In this document: positions 54,447 through 63,037 of the stretch, piece by piece
How positions within the stretch are numbered: position 1 is the stretch's first letter
Layout of the letters: every line of letters begins with the position of its first letter
Assembly: GCA_019239895.1 (NCBI GenBank)
Contig: JAFAZH010000010.1
Location: forward strand, 57,130 to 121,129
Reading direction: 5' to 3'
From: Abditibacteriaceae bacterium
GTDB taxonomy: Bacteria; Armatimonadota; Abditibacteriia; Abditibacteriales; Abditibacteriaceae
DNA: 64,000 nt
Made by a program: the position numbers and the translations under genes
The notes under the pieces: model-generated
The model's database searches: none
What the model was told of the DNA's origin: nothing
Seen by the model: only the letters and a program-made list of their open reading frames with translations

Positions 54447-54761
54447 ATGTATTTCATAGCAGCACTTCTGGCCGCCGTGTGCTTTACTCTGGGCGGCATC
54501 TGCATGAAGCTGTCCCAGGGGCTGACGCGCCTCTGGCCCAGTTTGCTGGTCTTTGTCTGCTTTTTGATAGGGGCTGGCCTACAGACCGTTGCTATGCGCA
54601 AGTCGCAACTGAGCGTGACCTATATCTTAGTCTTGGGTTTAGAAGCGGTGCTGGCCTTGTTATTTGGGGTCTTTATCTTCAAGGAATCCTGGACGGTCAG
54701 CCGCACCCTGGGTTTACTCCTGATTATAGTAGGTATAATTCTGTTACGGGCTGAATCCTGA
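54447..54761 (+). CDS. SMR-family small membrane transporter lacking the EmrE glutamate
   Basis: A 104-residue protein with four hydrophobic segments (about 2-20, 30-48, 58-76, 84-102). LGGICMKLSQGLTRLWPSLLVFVCF resembles EmrE (TLMKFSEGFTRLWPS). The essential Glu14 of EmrE aligns with a hydrophobic residue in AAVCFTLGG, so a canonical proton-coupled drug pump is unlikely. Relatives in this branch may be lipid or other carriers. Start ATG at 54447 in a divergent position from the LLM gene. Confidence 0.8.
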   Translation: MYFIAALLAAVCFTLGGICMKLSQGLTRLWPSLLVFVCFLIGAGLQTVAMRKSQLSVTYILVLGLEAVLALLFGVFIFKESWTVSRTLGLLLIIVGIILLRAES

Positions 54762-54840
54762 AACTTTTAGAGACTCATGCCACGCAATTGGGTGTCTATT
54801 TTAGCCTGCACCTTAAAATCAGAATTGCGGTTTAGCCATC

Positions 54841-55131
54841 ATGCATGATTCCATAGAATTCGACAAAGTCAATGAGGCCATTGTGAGGTTCGTCGCGCAT
54901 GATTGGACAAAAGCTTTAGAGCAGCAGATTACAGAAAGCTATGGCCCGGAGATTGCCGCGCAGGTCAAGTTCGTCCATAACGAGGCCATGAGTTGCCCAG
55001 TAGATTGGCGGCAAGCCAATATGAATTCTGCCCTGGCTATCCTGGCCGATTTCCTGGCCACCCGCTTTCCCCAATTATCCCCTGAAGCCAAGACCTGCCT
55101 CAACTACGCTTATATTATGACGTGGAAGTAA
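54841..55131 (+). CDS. Small hypothetical protein
   Basis: A 96-residue soluble protein (MHDSIEFDKVNEAIVRFVAHDWTKALEQQITESYGPEIAAQ...), mostly helical, with a Trp-rich centre (CPVDWRQANMNSALAILADFLATRFPQL). No recognised family. The ATG start is at 54841, 79 bases after the SMR gene. Adjacent to tRNA-Pro. Confidence 0.6.
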   Translation: MHDSIEFDKVNEAIVRFVAHDWTKALEQQITESYGPEIAAQVKFVHNEAMSCPVDWRQANMNSALAILADFLATRFPQLSPEAKTCLNYAYIMTWK

Positions 55132-55155
55132 AGCTACTAAACGTGGAGGATTGAA

Positions 55156-55229
55156 TCGGGGTGGCGAGATTTGAACTCACGACCTCTGCGTCCCGAACGC
55201 AGCGCTCTACCAAGCTGAGCCACACCCCG
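55156..55229 (-). tRNA. tRNA-Pro(CGG)
   Basis: The reverse strand folds as a full cloverleaf: acceptor CGGGGTG/CACCCCG with A discriminator, D-arm GCTC...GAGC with AGCTTGGTA loop, anticodon stem CTGCG/CGCAG with loop TTCGGGA (anticodon CGG, decodes CCG proline), and T-arm GTGAG/CTCGC with TTCAAAT. No 3' CCA is encoded. Confidence 0.95.
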
Positions 55230-55355
55230 TTGACAACGTAACATTACTATTATAGAAAGCCAGCAGCTTTCCTGCAATGTCACCAACTGCCACACACCTA
55301 GCCCCATCAGCCAAAGCGCGGGCAAGCGGCCTCAAATACGCTAAACTGACCCCCG

Positions 55356-56696
55356 ATGAACGAACACGAACAACTTCATTCTCGTGGGCCAAACGGTGCT
55401 GATCAGCGCAGGACAGATGATGCAGCAGTTATCGCCGATTATGAAAACTACGTTAATCCTTCGTATGCGGCACTGGTAAAATTTGGCGGCTTTGATTCTG
55501 TCGAGGTTTCGGCGCGAGGTTGCCTTGTAACCGATTCGCAGGGACGCGAGTTGTTGGATTGTGCGGGTGGGTTGGGGGCGCTCAGCGTGGGTTATTCGCA
55601 CCCGCGTGTGGTCGCTGCGGTCAAAGATCAACTGGACAAAATGGCGTTCTCGACACGCCTATTGTTCAATGCGCCTCAGGCCAGGCTGGGCAAGAAGTTA
55701 GCTGAAATTACGCCCGGCGATTTACAATATTGCTTCTTTTGCAATAGTGGCACAGAGGCGGTCGAAGGGGCCATTAAAATCGCGCGTATGAGCACCGGGC
55801 GCAGTGGCCTGGTTTCAGCCACGGGCGCTTTTCATGGTAAAAGCATGGGGGCGCTATCGGTATCGGGCCGCGATCTTTATAAAAAGCCGTTTCAGCCCTT
55901 GCTGCCCGATTGTGTTAACGTGCCTTTCAATGATATACCAGCGTTAGAACAAACCGTGAACCAAGACACCGCCGCCGTTCTTCTTGAACCCATTCAGGGC
56001 GAAGCAGGCGTTATTGTGCCGGATGATGGCTACCTGCGAGCGGCCCGTGAAATCTGTGACCGACACGGCGCGTTGCTGATTTGTGATGAGGTGCAGACTG
56101 GCTTAGGGCGCACCGGAAAAATGTGGGGCTGTGATTGGGATGGCGTCGCGCCCGATATTATGACGCTGGCTAAAGCCCTTAGCGGTTCCTGCGTGCCCAT
56201 TGGGGCCTTTATCGGTACACCGCGCACCTGGGAAGTCTTTAAAGAGAATCCTCTTATTCACTCGTCCACTTTCGGCGGTAATCCCCTTGCCTGCACCGCT
56301 GCTCTGGCCGCGATTGAAGTGATTGAAACCGAAGGTCTTGTAGAACAAGCCGCGACTCAAGGCGAGAAACTCATTACGGCTTTGCGAGAAACGCAAGCCA
56401 AATATCCGCAGTGTGTCAAAGAAGTGCGCGGCAGGGGCTTGATAATAGGAGTCGAATTTGCGCATGAAGACATCGGGGCGTTGGTTATTGTCGGCTTACT
56501 TCAGCGCAATGTGATTGCGGCTTACACCATCAACAATGCCACCACCATTCGCTTTGAGCCGCCGCTTGTCATCACCGATGAACAGGTCGCATGGGCCGTG
56601 CGCGCCTTCGACGAAGCCGTAGCCCAAACTGTGGAACTCATTGCTAATATTGAAATGGACGAGGAAGATATTGAGGGAACGACGAATGAACACTAA
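55356..56696 (+). CDS. Class III aminotransferase, putrescine/acetylornithine-type
   Basis: A 446-residue PLP fold-type I aminotransferase. The N-terminal NPSYAALVKFGGFDSVEVSARGCLVTDSQGRELLDCAGGLG fits the putrescine aminotransferase (YgjG) group more than ArgD. The PLP site is LICDEVQTGLGRTGK and MTLAKALSG with the Schiff-base Lys; FCNSGTEAVEGAIK binds the phosphate. The C-terminus ends TTNEH within an inverted repeat (56683-56825). ATG at 55356. Role in polyamine or ornithine metabolism is likely. Confidence 0.9.
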   Translation: MNEHEQLHSRGPNGADQRRTDDAAVIADYENYVNPSYAALVKFGGFDSVEVSARGCLVTDSQGRELLDCAGGLGALSVGYSHPRVVAAVKDQLDKMAFSTRLLFNAPQARLGKKLAEITPGDLQYCFFCNSGTEAVEGAIKIARMSTGRSGLVSATGAFHGKSMGALSVSGRDLYKKPFQPLLPDCVNVPFNDIPALEQTVNQDTAAVLLEPIQGEAGVIVPDDGYLRAAREICDRHGALLICDEVQTGLGRTGKMWGCDWDGVAPDIMTLAKALSGSCVPIGAFIGTPRTWEVFKENPLIHSSTFGGNPLACTAALAAIEVIETEGLVEQAATQGEKLITALRETQAKYPQCVKEVRGRGLIIGVEFAHEDIGALVIVGLLQRNVIAAYTINNATTIRFEPPLVITDEQVAWAVRAFDEAVAQTVELIANIEMDEEDIEGTTNEH

Positions 56697-56825
56697 TAGA
56701 CACGAATGTTTTTGAGAATTGAGGATAGAAGATCGCAAAGAGAGTTCCTGCTGTGCTACCCTGCTATTCTCGATTCTCGATTCTCCATCCTCTATTCGCT
56801 TATTCGTGCTATTAGTGTTCATTCG
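56683..56825. repeat. Inverted-repeat element at the end of the aminotransferase gene
   Basis: Left arm CGAATGAACACTAATA (56683-56698) and right arm TATTAGTGTTCATTCG (56810-56825) are perfect inverses, extended by GACACGAAT/ATTCGTGCT with one bulge; the core has further imperfect symmetry (GAGAATTGAGGATAGA and repeated GATTCTCG). The left arm contains the last codons and stop of the aminotransferase gene. Confidence 0.75.
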
Positions 56826-56848
56826 TGGTTCCGAAATGAAAGGTTCAA

Positions 56849-57346
56849 ATGCCACACGTTGAGACTCAAGTTAGCATAGATGCGCCGCGCGAGGTGGTCT
56901 GGAAAATCGCTCAGGATGTCGAAAAGCTGCCAGCCCTGCTGCCCGATTTAGACAAGGTCAAAGTCTTGGAGCGGCAAGAACTGACCAGCGCCACTACCCG
57001 CACCGTCACCGATTGGCAGGGGCGTATTAAGCAGTTCAATCGCCAGATGTGGTGGACGGAAGAAGACATTTGGAACAGCGAGACCTATACTTGCCATTTC
57101 TGGCAGCTACGTGGTGACTTCACAGAATATCGTGGCGAATATAGTTTCAAAGAAGAAGATAGCAAAACCCAGGTCTCCTTAGCGATTGATTATCAGTTCG
57201 ACATCCCCCTCATTGGCAAAATGATGCAGAAAGTCATCCTCAAACTGATGCAAGAAAACTGCGAGGCCAATGTGAAAGCCTTGAAAGATGAAGCGGAACG
57301 CCAAGTCAAAATTCAATCCACTTCAATAAACGCTAATGAAAGCTAA
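56849..57346 (+). CDS. SRPBCC/COQ10-type START-like protein
   Basis: A 165-residue lipid-binding-like helix-grip protein. It begins MPHVETQVSIDAPREVVWKIAQDVEKLPALLPDLDKVKVLERQ, a typical polyketide-cyclase/coenzyme-Q-binding opening, then TVTDWQGRIKQFNRQMWWTEEDIW, YTCHFWQLRGDFTEYRGEYSF, and a C-terminal helix IPLIGKMMQKVILKLMQENCEANVKALKDEAE. It is predicted to bind a hydrophobic ligand. GAAAGG upstream is the ribosome site. Confidence 0.9.
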   Translation: MPHVETQVSIDAPREVVWKIAQDVEKLPALLPDLDKVKVLERQELTSATTRTVTDWQGRIKQFNRQMWWTEEDIWNSETYTCHFWQLRGDFTEYRGEYSFKEEDSKTQVSLAIDYQFDIPLIGKMMQKVILKLMQENCEANVKALKDEAERQVKIQSTSINANES

Positions 57347-57371
57347 GCCATTGGTTATTCAGTCACCAACA

Positions 57372-58175
57372 TTAAGTATTCTTAGGCATTACAAAGAGGA
57401 TGACTCCAAGTATAATTGCCATGAATACAGATAAGAATACTACGGCGGATAGATCGTCATGCATCTTTTCTCGTCTCACCGGTTCGACACAATTCACGGT
57501 AGGATCATAAGCCAGAAACTTAACCGGGACTTGTGAGCCAACTGTATACCTGTTGAAGCGCGTTCCAGCCCGTCCTGTGCGAGTCACTCCCCGATTATCA
57601 GTAAATTCATAATAGTAATGATAGAGGTTAGAATCGTGGGTTTGATACTTGACGATACCTATTGCCGGGGCACCATCTTCCACTAAATTTTTATCCCTAT
57701 TCCAGTTGCCCATCATCGAGAAAACCACCACAGACCAGACCACAAGAAAAGTTCGCACAACTCTATTTCTTTTACCAATACTTTGCTTGGGTAGCTTACC
57801 GAAACTGATATGCCGTGCGGCCTCTTGGAGTCGGGCCGTATAATCTGATAATCGCTCGCCAGTTTCCGTCCAGGTAAGTTCTTTGGAAGGCACATAGTTA
57901 TGGCAGCCAGAACAAAATGTCGTGTTATTGTAAAGAAAGGGATTAACTAAATAACTGCGGATAATCTCTTCTGGCATTCGCGTAGCCATGCCGCACTTTG
58001 CATGGTAGTAAATCTGCGGCACTCCTTCCAAACTGCCCTGGTAGCGTTGATTAGGGGGCACCGTGTAGTGGTCTTTCTGCTGCCCGTCAGGGAGTCGCTC
58101 TGTGTGTTGCGCAATATGAGAATTATAAACAAGAGCAAAAATTTGCTGATGGCAGAAGGGACATTGCTTTTTCAT
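57372..58175 (-). CDS. DUF3592-like membrane protein with zinc-ribbon-like N-terminus
   Basis: A 267-residue protein. The N-terminal region has CPFCHQQ (4-8) and CSGCHNY (about 93-97), which could form a zinc ribbon. Middle: a hydrophobic segment (about 140-157), then a DUF3592-like domain (GAPAIGIVKYQTHDSNLYHYYYEFTDNRGVTRTGRAG...VGSQVPVKFLAYDPTVNCVEP), and a C-terminal hydrophobic segment (VVFLSVFMAIILGVILFVM). It is likely a two-helix inner-membrane protein. The function is unknown. ATG at 58175. Confidence 0.75.
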   Translation of the reverse strand: MKKQCPFCHQQIFALVYNSHIAQHTERLPDGQQKDHYTVPPNQRYQGSLEGVPQIYYHAKCGMATRMPEEIIRSYLVNPFLYNNTTFCSGCHNYVPSKELTWTETGERLSDYTARLQEAARHISFGKLPKQSIGKRNRVVRTFLVVWSVVVFSMMGNWNRDKNLVEDGAPAIGIVKYQTHDSNLYHYYYEFTDNRGVTRTGRAGTRFNRYTVGSQVPVKFLAYDPTVNCVEPVRREKMHDDLSAVVFLSVFMAIILGVILFVMPKNT

Positions 58176-58267
58176 CTCAGATTAATCAATCCAATTGAAC
58201 CTTACATTCGTAGTAATGTCTCACAATTATTTCGCCAATAGCTCACTTTTGCCTTCATCAATAAGGT

Positions 58268-59164
58268 TTATGGCTTTGCCAGGGCATTCAAAGCCTCACG
58301 GCGCATAGTCGCAGCAGAAATCTCCAGATTAGCGCAGATTTGCACGGCCCTCACATTGGTATAGATGAGCATTCCTAAGCCATCCACAATGCGCGCACCA
58401 GCGGCTTTGGCGTCACGTAAGAGGCGAGTTTCAAGGGGATTATAGACAATATCATAAACCATTAAGCCCGCGTGCAGGTAGCTTGTGGGGATGGGCGTAG
58501 CGTCGTCGTGAGGATGCATTCCCACAGAGGTGGCATTAACTAGGAGGTCAGTCTGAGGCAGAACTTCACGCAGCGTGTTTTCATCTAAGGGTAGCGCCCG
58601 CGCCTGCTGGCCCATGAAAGAGATTTCATCGGCGATCTGCGCGGCGCGTTCCACCGTACGATTGAGAACCACGATGGACGCCGCGCCCGCATGAGCGAAA
58701 GTTATGGCCAGGGAACGAGCCGCGCCGCCGCCACCCAAAATGGCAATGCGGGCATCACGCACCCTCGCACCTTCTTCGGCCAAGCTCTTGAGCGCGGCCC
58801 AGCCATCGGTGGAGTAACCGACAATTCTGCCATCGGGATGAAAGTGCAGCAGGTTGGCCGCCCCCATCGCCTGGGCCGAATCATCGAGTTCATCGCACAA
58901 AGATAGCACGGCTTCTTTGTGGGGAATCGTTACCATCAGACCCAACAAGCCAAGGGCACGCGCACCACGCACTGCCTGCTCTAAATGAGCCGGTGTGACG
59001 TGAAAGGCCACGTTGACCACGTTGGCACCAATTTCTTGCAGGGCCAGATTTTGAATACGTGGCGTGAGCGAATGCTCAATAGGATCGCCAATAATGGCTA
59101 TGGTGCGGGTGGTGGCTGTAATCGGGCGGGGTGCAACGACATCAGGTCTTAATAGTTCACTCAT
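58268..59164 (-). CDS. aroE: Shikimate dehydrogenase AroE
   Basis: A 298-residue NADP-dependent shikimate 5-dehydrogenase of the aromatic amino-acid pathway. The substrate domain has AIIGDPIEHSLTPRIQNLALQE (Ser/Thr binding) and MVTIPHKEAVLSLCDELDDSAQAMGAAN with catalytic Lys in PHK. The NADP domain has ILGGGGAARSLAI, LNRTVERA, and LLVNATSVGMHP, then YDIVYNPLETRLLRDAKAAGARIVDGLGML. It starts only 3 bases after the M48 gene's stop and is co-transcribed. ATG at 59164. Confidence 0.95.
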   Translation of the reverse strand: MSELLRPDVVAPRPITATTRTIAIIGDPIEHSLTPRIQNLALQEIGANVVNVAFHVTPAHLEQAVRGARALGLLGLMVTIPHKEAVLSLCDELDDSAQAMGAANLLHFHPDGRIVGYSTDGWAALKSLAEEGARVRDARIAILGGGGAARSLAITFAHAGAASIVVLNRTVERAAQIADEISFMGQQARALPLDENTLREVLPQTDLLVNATSVGMHPHDDATPIPTSYLHAGLMVYDIVYNPLETRLLRDAKAAGARIVDGLGMLIYTNVRAVQICANLEISAATMRREALNALAKP

Positions 59165-59167
59165 GCC

Positions 59168-60373
59168 CTACAGTTTGCCATTGATGTTCTCGCGCCAGAA
59201 GATGCGCTTAAAGCCATCGCGCCATTTCTGAGCGCATAATGAAGGCGTGGTGTTTTCTAACTTGGCATCTGCGGGGGTAACTCGCGCAATCTCAACGCCG
59301 CGCGCCAGCAGACGGGCGTTGTGGTCATCACCATCTACGGTAATCTCGTGCATCTTGAGATTGGCTTTTAAGAGATCGTTTACCTGTTGCGCGGCTTTCT
59401 GCGCCCGCTCTTTGGCCGAGGGAGTTTGGTTTGGCACAAGGGCAAACTCAGCAATAGTCACAGCATCTATTTTCACCGATACGCGATCCAGGGTTTCTGC
59501 TACCGTTGCTTCCTGTCCGCCTTTCACATCACGCGGCGTAAAGGGGATACCAGCTTCCATGATGTCGGCCATTGCCGCCGCGACGCGCTCTGCCGAAGTG
59601 GGGTGCGTCTGAAAGATACCCAGGTTCATATCGGGCATCCGCTTTTCTTCTTGATCAAAACGCTCCATCAACGTTACCATCGCTGACGGGTTGTACGTGG
59701 TCTTAACCAATTCCTTGACCGCCGCGCTATCGGCTTCTTTTTCGTATTCAATGCCGTAGCCGTTCATAATCCCCAGCAGCATATATTGCGAGAAGGCCGC
59801 CATATCCGCCCCGCTGCGTCCACCAGCCACCATGCCTAATAATGCGGCGACATTGACCCAGGACAACTTCTTGGCTTTGGCCTCGGCGCGCAGAGCGTGC
59901 ATCCGGCAGTTGTGGCCAATTTCGTGGGCCAGCACTGCGGCCATTTCATCGTCGCTGGCCACTGCATCAATCAGCCCTTTATAAACGTAAATATGGCCGT
60001 TCGGCAGGGTGAAAGCATTCATGTCCTTATCGTTGATAACTTTCACCGTGTATTTAATTTCGGGGCGCGTCGAGGCTTTCGCTAACTCCCCCGCCATTTT
60101 ATTGAGCTTATCCAGTAAGACTTTAGCCTGCGGGTCTTTATTGGGGTCTAAGAGTTTAATTTTAGGGCTTTTTTCTAACTCAGCCGCCGCCTTGTCACCC
60201 ATTTCAATCTCTTTGGGCAAGGCATTGGGAGGTGGGTTATCAGGCGAGTAAGCAGGTGCAGCCGATGCTCTGGAATGGGGGTAACTAAGGGTTAATCCCA
60301 CTAATCCCAGGAAACAGAGTGCGACAGCTCGCATTGAGCGCCATATTTGCATTTCTCCTGAATATCGAGTCAT
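59168..60373 (-). CDS. M48-family zinc metallopeptidase, exported
   Basis: A 401-residue BepA/LoiP-like peptidase with a signal peptide (about 14-38, ALCFLGLVGLTLSYPHSRASA). The zinc motif HExxH is AVLAHEIGHNCRMH; the third ligand Glu is in YEKEADSAAVKELV, and TFPNGHIYVYKGLID (written AFTLPNGHIYVYKGL) is the family segment. Likely role is periplasmic protein quality control. The C-terminal ~100 residues are a separate domain (RVSVKIDAVTIAEFALVPNQ...). The ATG at 60373 has GGAGG with 8-base spacing; another ATG at 60352 also has AGGAG. Followed directly by aroE. Confidence 0.9.
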   Translation of the reverse strand: MTRYSGEMQIWRSMRAVALCFLGLVGLTLSYPHSRASAAPAYSPDNPPPNALPKEIEMGDKAAAELEKSPKIKLLDPNKDPQAKVLLDKLNKMAGELAKASTRPEIKYTVKVINDKDMNAFTLPNGHIYVYKGLIDAVASDDEMAAVLAHEIGHNCRMHALRAEAKAKKLSWVNVAALLGMVAGGRSGADMAAFSQYMLLGIMNGYGIEYEKEADSAAVKELVKTTYNPSAMVTLMERFDQEEKRMPDMNLGIFQTHPTSAERVAAAMADIMEAGIPFTPRDVKGGQEATVAETLDRVSVKIDAVTIAEFALVPNQTPSAKERAQKAAQQVNDLLKANLKMHEITVDGDDHNARLLARGVEIARVTPADAKLENTTPSLCAQKWRDGFKRIFWRENINGKL

Positions 60374-60599
60374 CGGCGGAGCCTCCAAACTTATGAAGTG
60401 GCGATTTTAAATGGTTTTGTCACAGCACCCACCACTGAAACAAATCTGACGTTAGTTAGACAGTAGCAGTTCACCCTGGTAGCACACGTCACAGTTAAAC
60501 TCATTGAGAGTTTAACTCATTCCTCTAAATGCTTTGCGTGCGAACTATATGCCAATAGTTCCGGCTTGTCTTTAGATAGGGATCAAGAAACTACCAACC

Positions 60600-61766
60600 T
60601 TAATGACCTACTGGCGGTGAAGGCGGGCACGCCGCATTGATGGCCTCGGTCGGGCTGACACCTAAGACACGGCAAAGAGTCTGTGGTGGCAAATCGGCGA
60701 CGGCTACCAACCGCACGGAACCGCTATCCCGCATCACCAGGGTGCCCGGCCCGAAATCGCACATCTGCACCCCACTGCTGCTTTTATCAGTGCCACTCTT
60801 GACGGGTTCAGCTTTAGGGGTGGCAGTTTGTTTTATGGCAAACAGCGTCAGGGTATTAAGGCCATCGGTATAGCGGGATAGGGCAGCGGGAGGGCTGGCT
60901 CCGGTCTCACTGGTACGGTGAATGCCAACGCTTTCCCGCTCAAAACCGGGCGGTAACTCTTTTGGTTCAGGAGGAGCAAGGCCACCAGTCTTGGCAATCA
61001 CGCCCTGGATGTCACTACCCATATCCTGCGCCATGCCTGGACTGTTTTTGGCGACCTGGGCAATTTTGAGCGCGGGCGGCAGTTCCGCCTCCGAAATCTT
61101 GGGGTGAAAATCAATTTGAGATAGGGTGGAATCCATCACCGGGCGCATCTGGTAATTAAAGGTCTCAACCCGCAGTGTCAATCTGGTCTGGCGATCAATC
61201 CAGAGACACTTCGCCGGGCCACGCGCGCCATCAATGGACCTAAAAGGCAATATCCACACCACATCGGCGAGGCGGTCGCCTATCTTTTCTCGGCCCGTCC
61301 ACTGCGCGCCATAATTTTCCAGCATCATGGCAAAACGCTCGGCAGTCATTTCCGTGGCGTTGCGTTGCGTGGCGGCATACGCCGTCATCGGTGACTCTGC
61401 GCTCTCTTTGCGCCAGGCCCAACGCTGATTGAACCCACTCGATATACCGCGGGGATCACCACTCAAATACTTGATGGCAAAGCCTTGGGGTACATGCGTC
61501 ATAGCGGCAACGGTATTAATTTTGTCGTTGCCATAGACGGCCATCGTTTTGGTTGTAGCGGTATAGGTCTGGTGATTATCGGCCCAGAGTGCCTGAAAGA
61601 GCAAAGCGACCGCACGCTGTGAATTTTGGCGTTGCGTCAGGGAAGAAGATTGAATATGGGCGATTTGTCGGCGCTGGCGACGCACTTTCCAGAGGGACGC
61701 TGATAAAAGAAGCACCAAAGCCGCTAAGACAAAGAGGCTGTAACGAGACCAAGTGGGGGAACGCAT
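60600..61766 (-). CDS. RseB/MucB-like envelope-stress regulatory protein
   Basis: A 388-residue protein. An N-terminal membrane segment (about 8-25) anchors a region resembling the MucB/RseB N-terminal domain: QALWADNHQTYTATTKTMAVYGNDKINTVAAMTHVPQGFAIKYLSGDPRG, then LWIDRQTRLTLRVETFNYQMRPVMDSTLSQIDFHP. The C-terminal half (PPEPKELPPGFERESVGIHR...YTDGLNTLTLFAIKQ...) resembles the RseB/LolA-like second half seen in sigma regulators, ending VRLVAVADLPPQTLCRVLGV. It lies 42 bases after the anti-sigma-factor gene, so it is its likely partner. The exact function is inferred. Confidence 0.72.
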   Translation of the reverse strand: MRSPTWSRYSLFVLAALVLLLSASLWKVRRQRRQIAHIQSSSLTQRQNSQRAVALLFQALWADNHQTYTATTKTMAVYGNDKINTVAAMTHVPQGFAIKYLSGDPRGISSGFNQRWAWRKESAESPMTAYAATQRNATEMTAERFAMMLENYGAQWTGREKIGDRLADVVWILPFRSIDGARGPAKCLWIDRQTRLTLRVETFNYQMRPVMDSTLSQIDFHPKISEAELPPALKIAQVAKNSPGMAQDMGSDIQGVIAKTGGLAPPEPKELPPGFERESVGIHRTSETGASPPAALSRYTDGLNTLTLFAIKQTATPKAEPVKSGTDKSSSGVQMCDFGPGTLVMRDSGSVRLVAVADLPPQTLCRVLGVSPTEAINAACPPSPPVGH

Positions 61767-61808
61767 AGTTCAGGCGCAACGTGTCGTGGACACGATGCCA
61801 ACGTCATC

Positions 61809-62729
61809 TCAGGGCTGCTGTCCCGCCCTACTATCCGTCGCGGGAGCACTTGAGGCGGGAACCGTATCCCCAGGAAGATCTAAGGGAGCCGCACTGTTCA
61901 ACGGAACGCCACTAACCGGAGCAGGGGTTACCGCATTATTAGCATTGGTATTGGCCGTAGGAGCAAGAGCCGTTGGTGCAATCGCAGTGCTGTCGCTGGC
62001 ATTCGCTGCATCCGGCGCAACTGCCGCATTAGACATCGAACTATCTTGTAAAGGGGCAACAGCAGCTCTATTAACAGGCACGGGGGCCGCAACATGAATG
62101 CTCTGTGGCCTTGAACCTTGCATAGCCGCCTCATGAGAAACGATTGCGGTGCCAACATGATCCACGAAGGGATCAAAAGCCATTATGGTATGGTTGTTGA
62201 CCATCGCGGAAGCATTGGCGGGTGGCCGCTGAAACGTTATCAGTGGCCCCGGTGAGGGTTGACCCAAAGAGGCTAACGGCGCGGCAGCAGGAAGATCATT
62301 GGGTTGGCCAGGAAAAACCTGCGCCATATGACTATTAAGTTGGTCGTTGAGGGTTTCTTGTGCATCTTGGGGGGTTAGCCACCACACACCACCCAAGACC
62401 AGCATCGCTCCGCCCAAGGCGGCCCACCCCCAGCGCGGTTGGCTACGCATCCAGCTAAAAAAAGCGGGCTGCTGCGCCGCCAAACGCTCTTTTTCTATCT
62501 TGTCGTGAATCTTTTCCGAGCAATTGCGCCAGATGACTTGCGATTGCTCCACAGTAATCAATGGCTGAGGCCCAGAGGAGAGAAGTGTAAGCGTAGTCTG
62601 AAACAGACGCCACTCCTGCTCGCATTCGGGGCATTTCGTTAGATGTTCCCAGATAGCAGAAGCCTTGGACGCTGGTAGATCATCCGCACTTAACTTGGCT
62701 AACAGAGATTCAATTTGGCGACAGTCCAT
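61809..62729 (-). CDS. Anti-sigma factor with zf-HC2 domain
   Basis: A 306-residue membrane anti-sigma factor. The N-terminal zinc-binding domain has MDCRQIESLLAKLSADDLPASKASAIWEHLTKCPECEQEWRLF (HxxxCxxC). One membrane segment occurs at about 103-122 (WGWAALGGAMLVLGGVWWL). The periplasmic part is Ala/Pro/Asn-rich low complexity (many Ala-Asn and Ser). It should hold an ECF sigma factor inactive; none is encoded adjacent, unlike the usual arrangement. The ATG at 62729 has AAGG upstream; the frame is open further. Partner RseB-like gene follows. Confidence 0.85.
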   Translation of the reverse strand: MDCRQIESLLAKLSADDLPASKASAIWEHLTKCPECEQEWRLFQTTLTLLSSGPQPLITVEQSQVIWRNCSEKIHDKIEKERLAAQQPAFFSWMRSQPRWGWAALGGAMLVLGGVWWLTPQDAQETLNDQLNSHMAQVFPGQPNDLPAAAPLASLGQPSPGPLITFQRPPANASAMVNNHTIMAFDPFVDHVGTAIVSHEAAMQGSRPQSIHVAAPVPVNRAAVAPLQDSSMSNAAVAPDAANASDSTAIAPTALAPTANTNANNAVTPAPVSGVPLNSAAPLDLPGDTVPASSAPATDSRAGQQP

Positions 62730-62890
62730 TGAACCAACCTTCTTTAATCGCAGCTTTAAATCGTGAGTTACGATTGATTTTATCAGTGGCGCAGACGCAT
62801 CGCCGCTAAGCGCGTTCCGAACAATGCCCAATTTATGCTCAGATTTGGTTCATTTTTATGGGACTGAAATAGCCATGCCTTGAGAAGCAC

Positions 62891-63037
62891 CCCTCACCCC
62901 CGGCCCCTCTCCCAGAACGGGAGAGGGGAGGTCACACGCGCTCCTGTGCCGGTTTTATCATTAAGCTCGATGAGAAGATCATCTATGACTTAACGATACG
63001 AGAAGAGTTCAGGACACCCCTCTCCTGTTCTGGGAGA
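62891..63037. repeat. GC-rich hairpin repeat overlapping the IS110 transposase 3' end
   Basis: Hairpin CCCCTCTCCC (62904-62913)-AGAAC-GGGAGAGGGG (62919-62928) is followed 88 bases later by an almost exact inverted copy of its second half (63017-63037: CCCCTCTCCTGTTCTGGGAGA, 20 of 21 identical to the inverse of 62908-62928). The element belongs to the 5549/14049/36661 family. The end of the transposase frame (stop 62983) runs through it. Confidence 0.75.
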
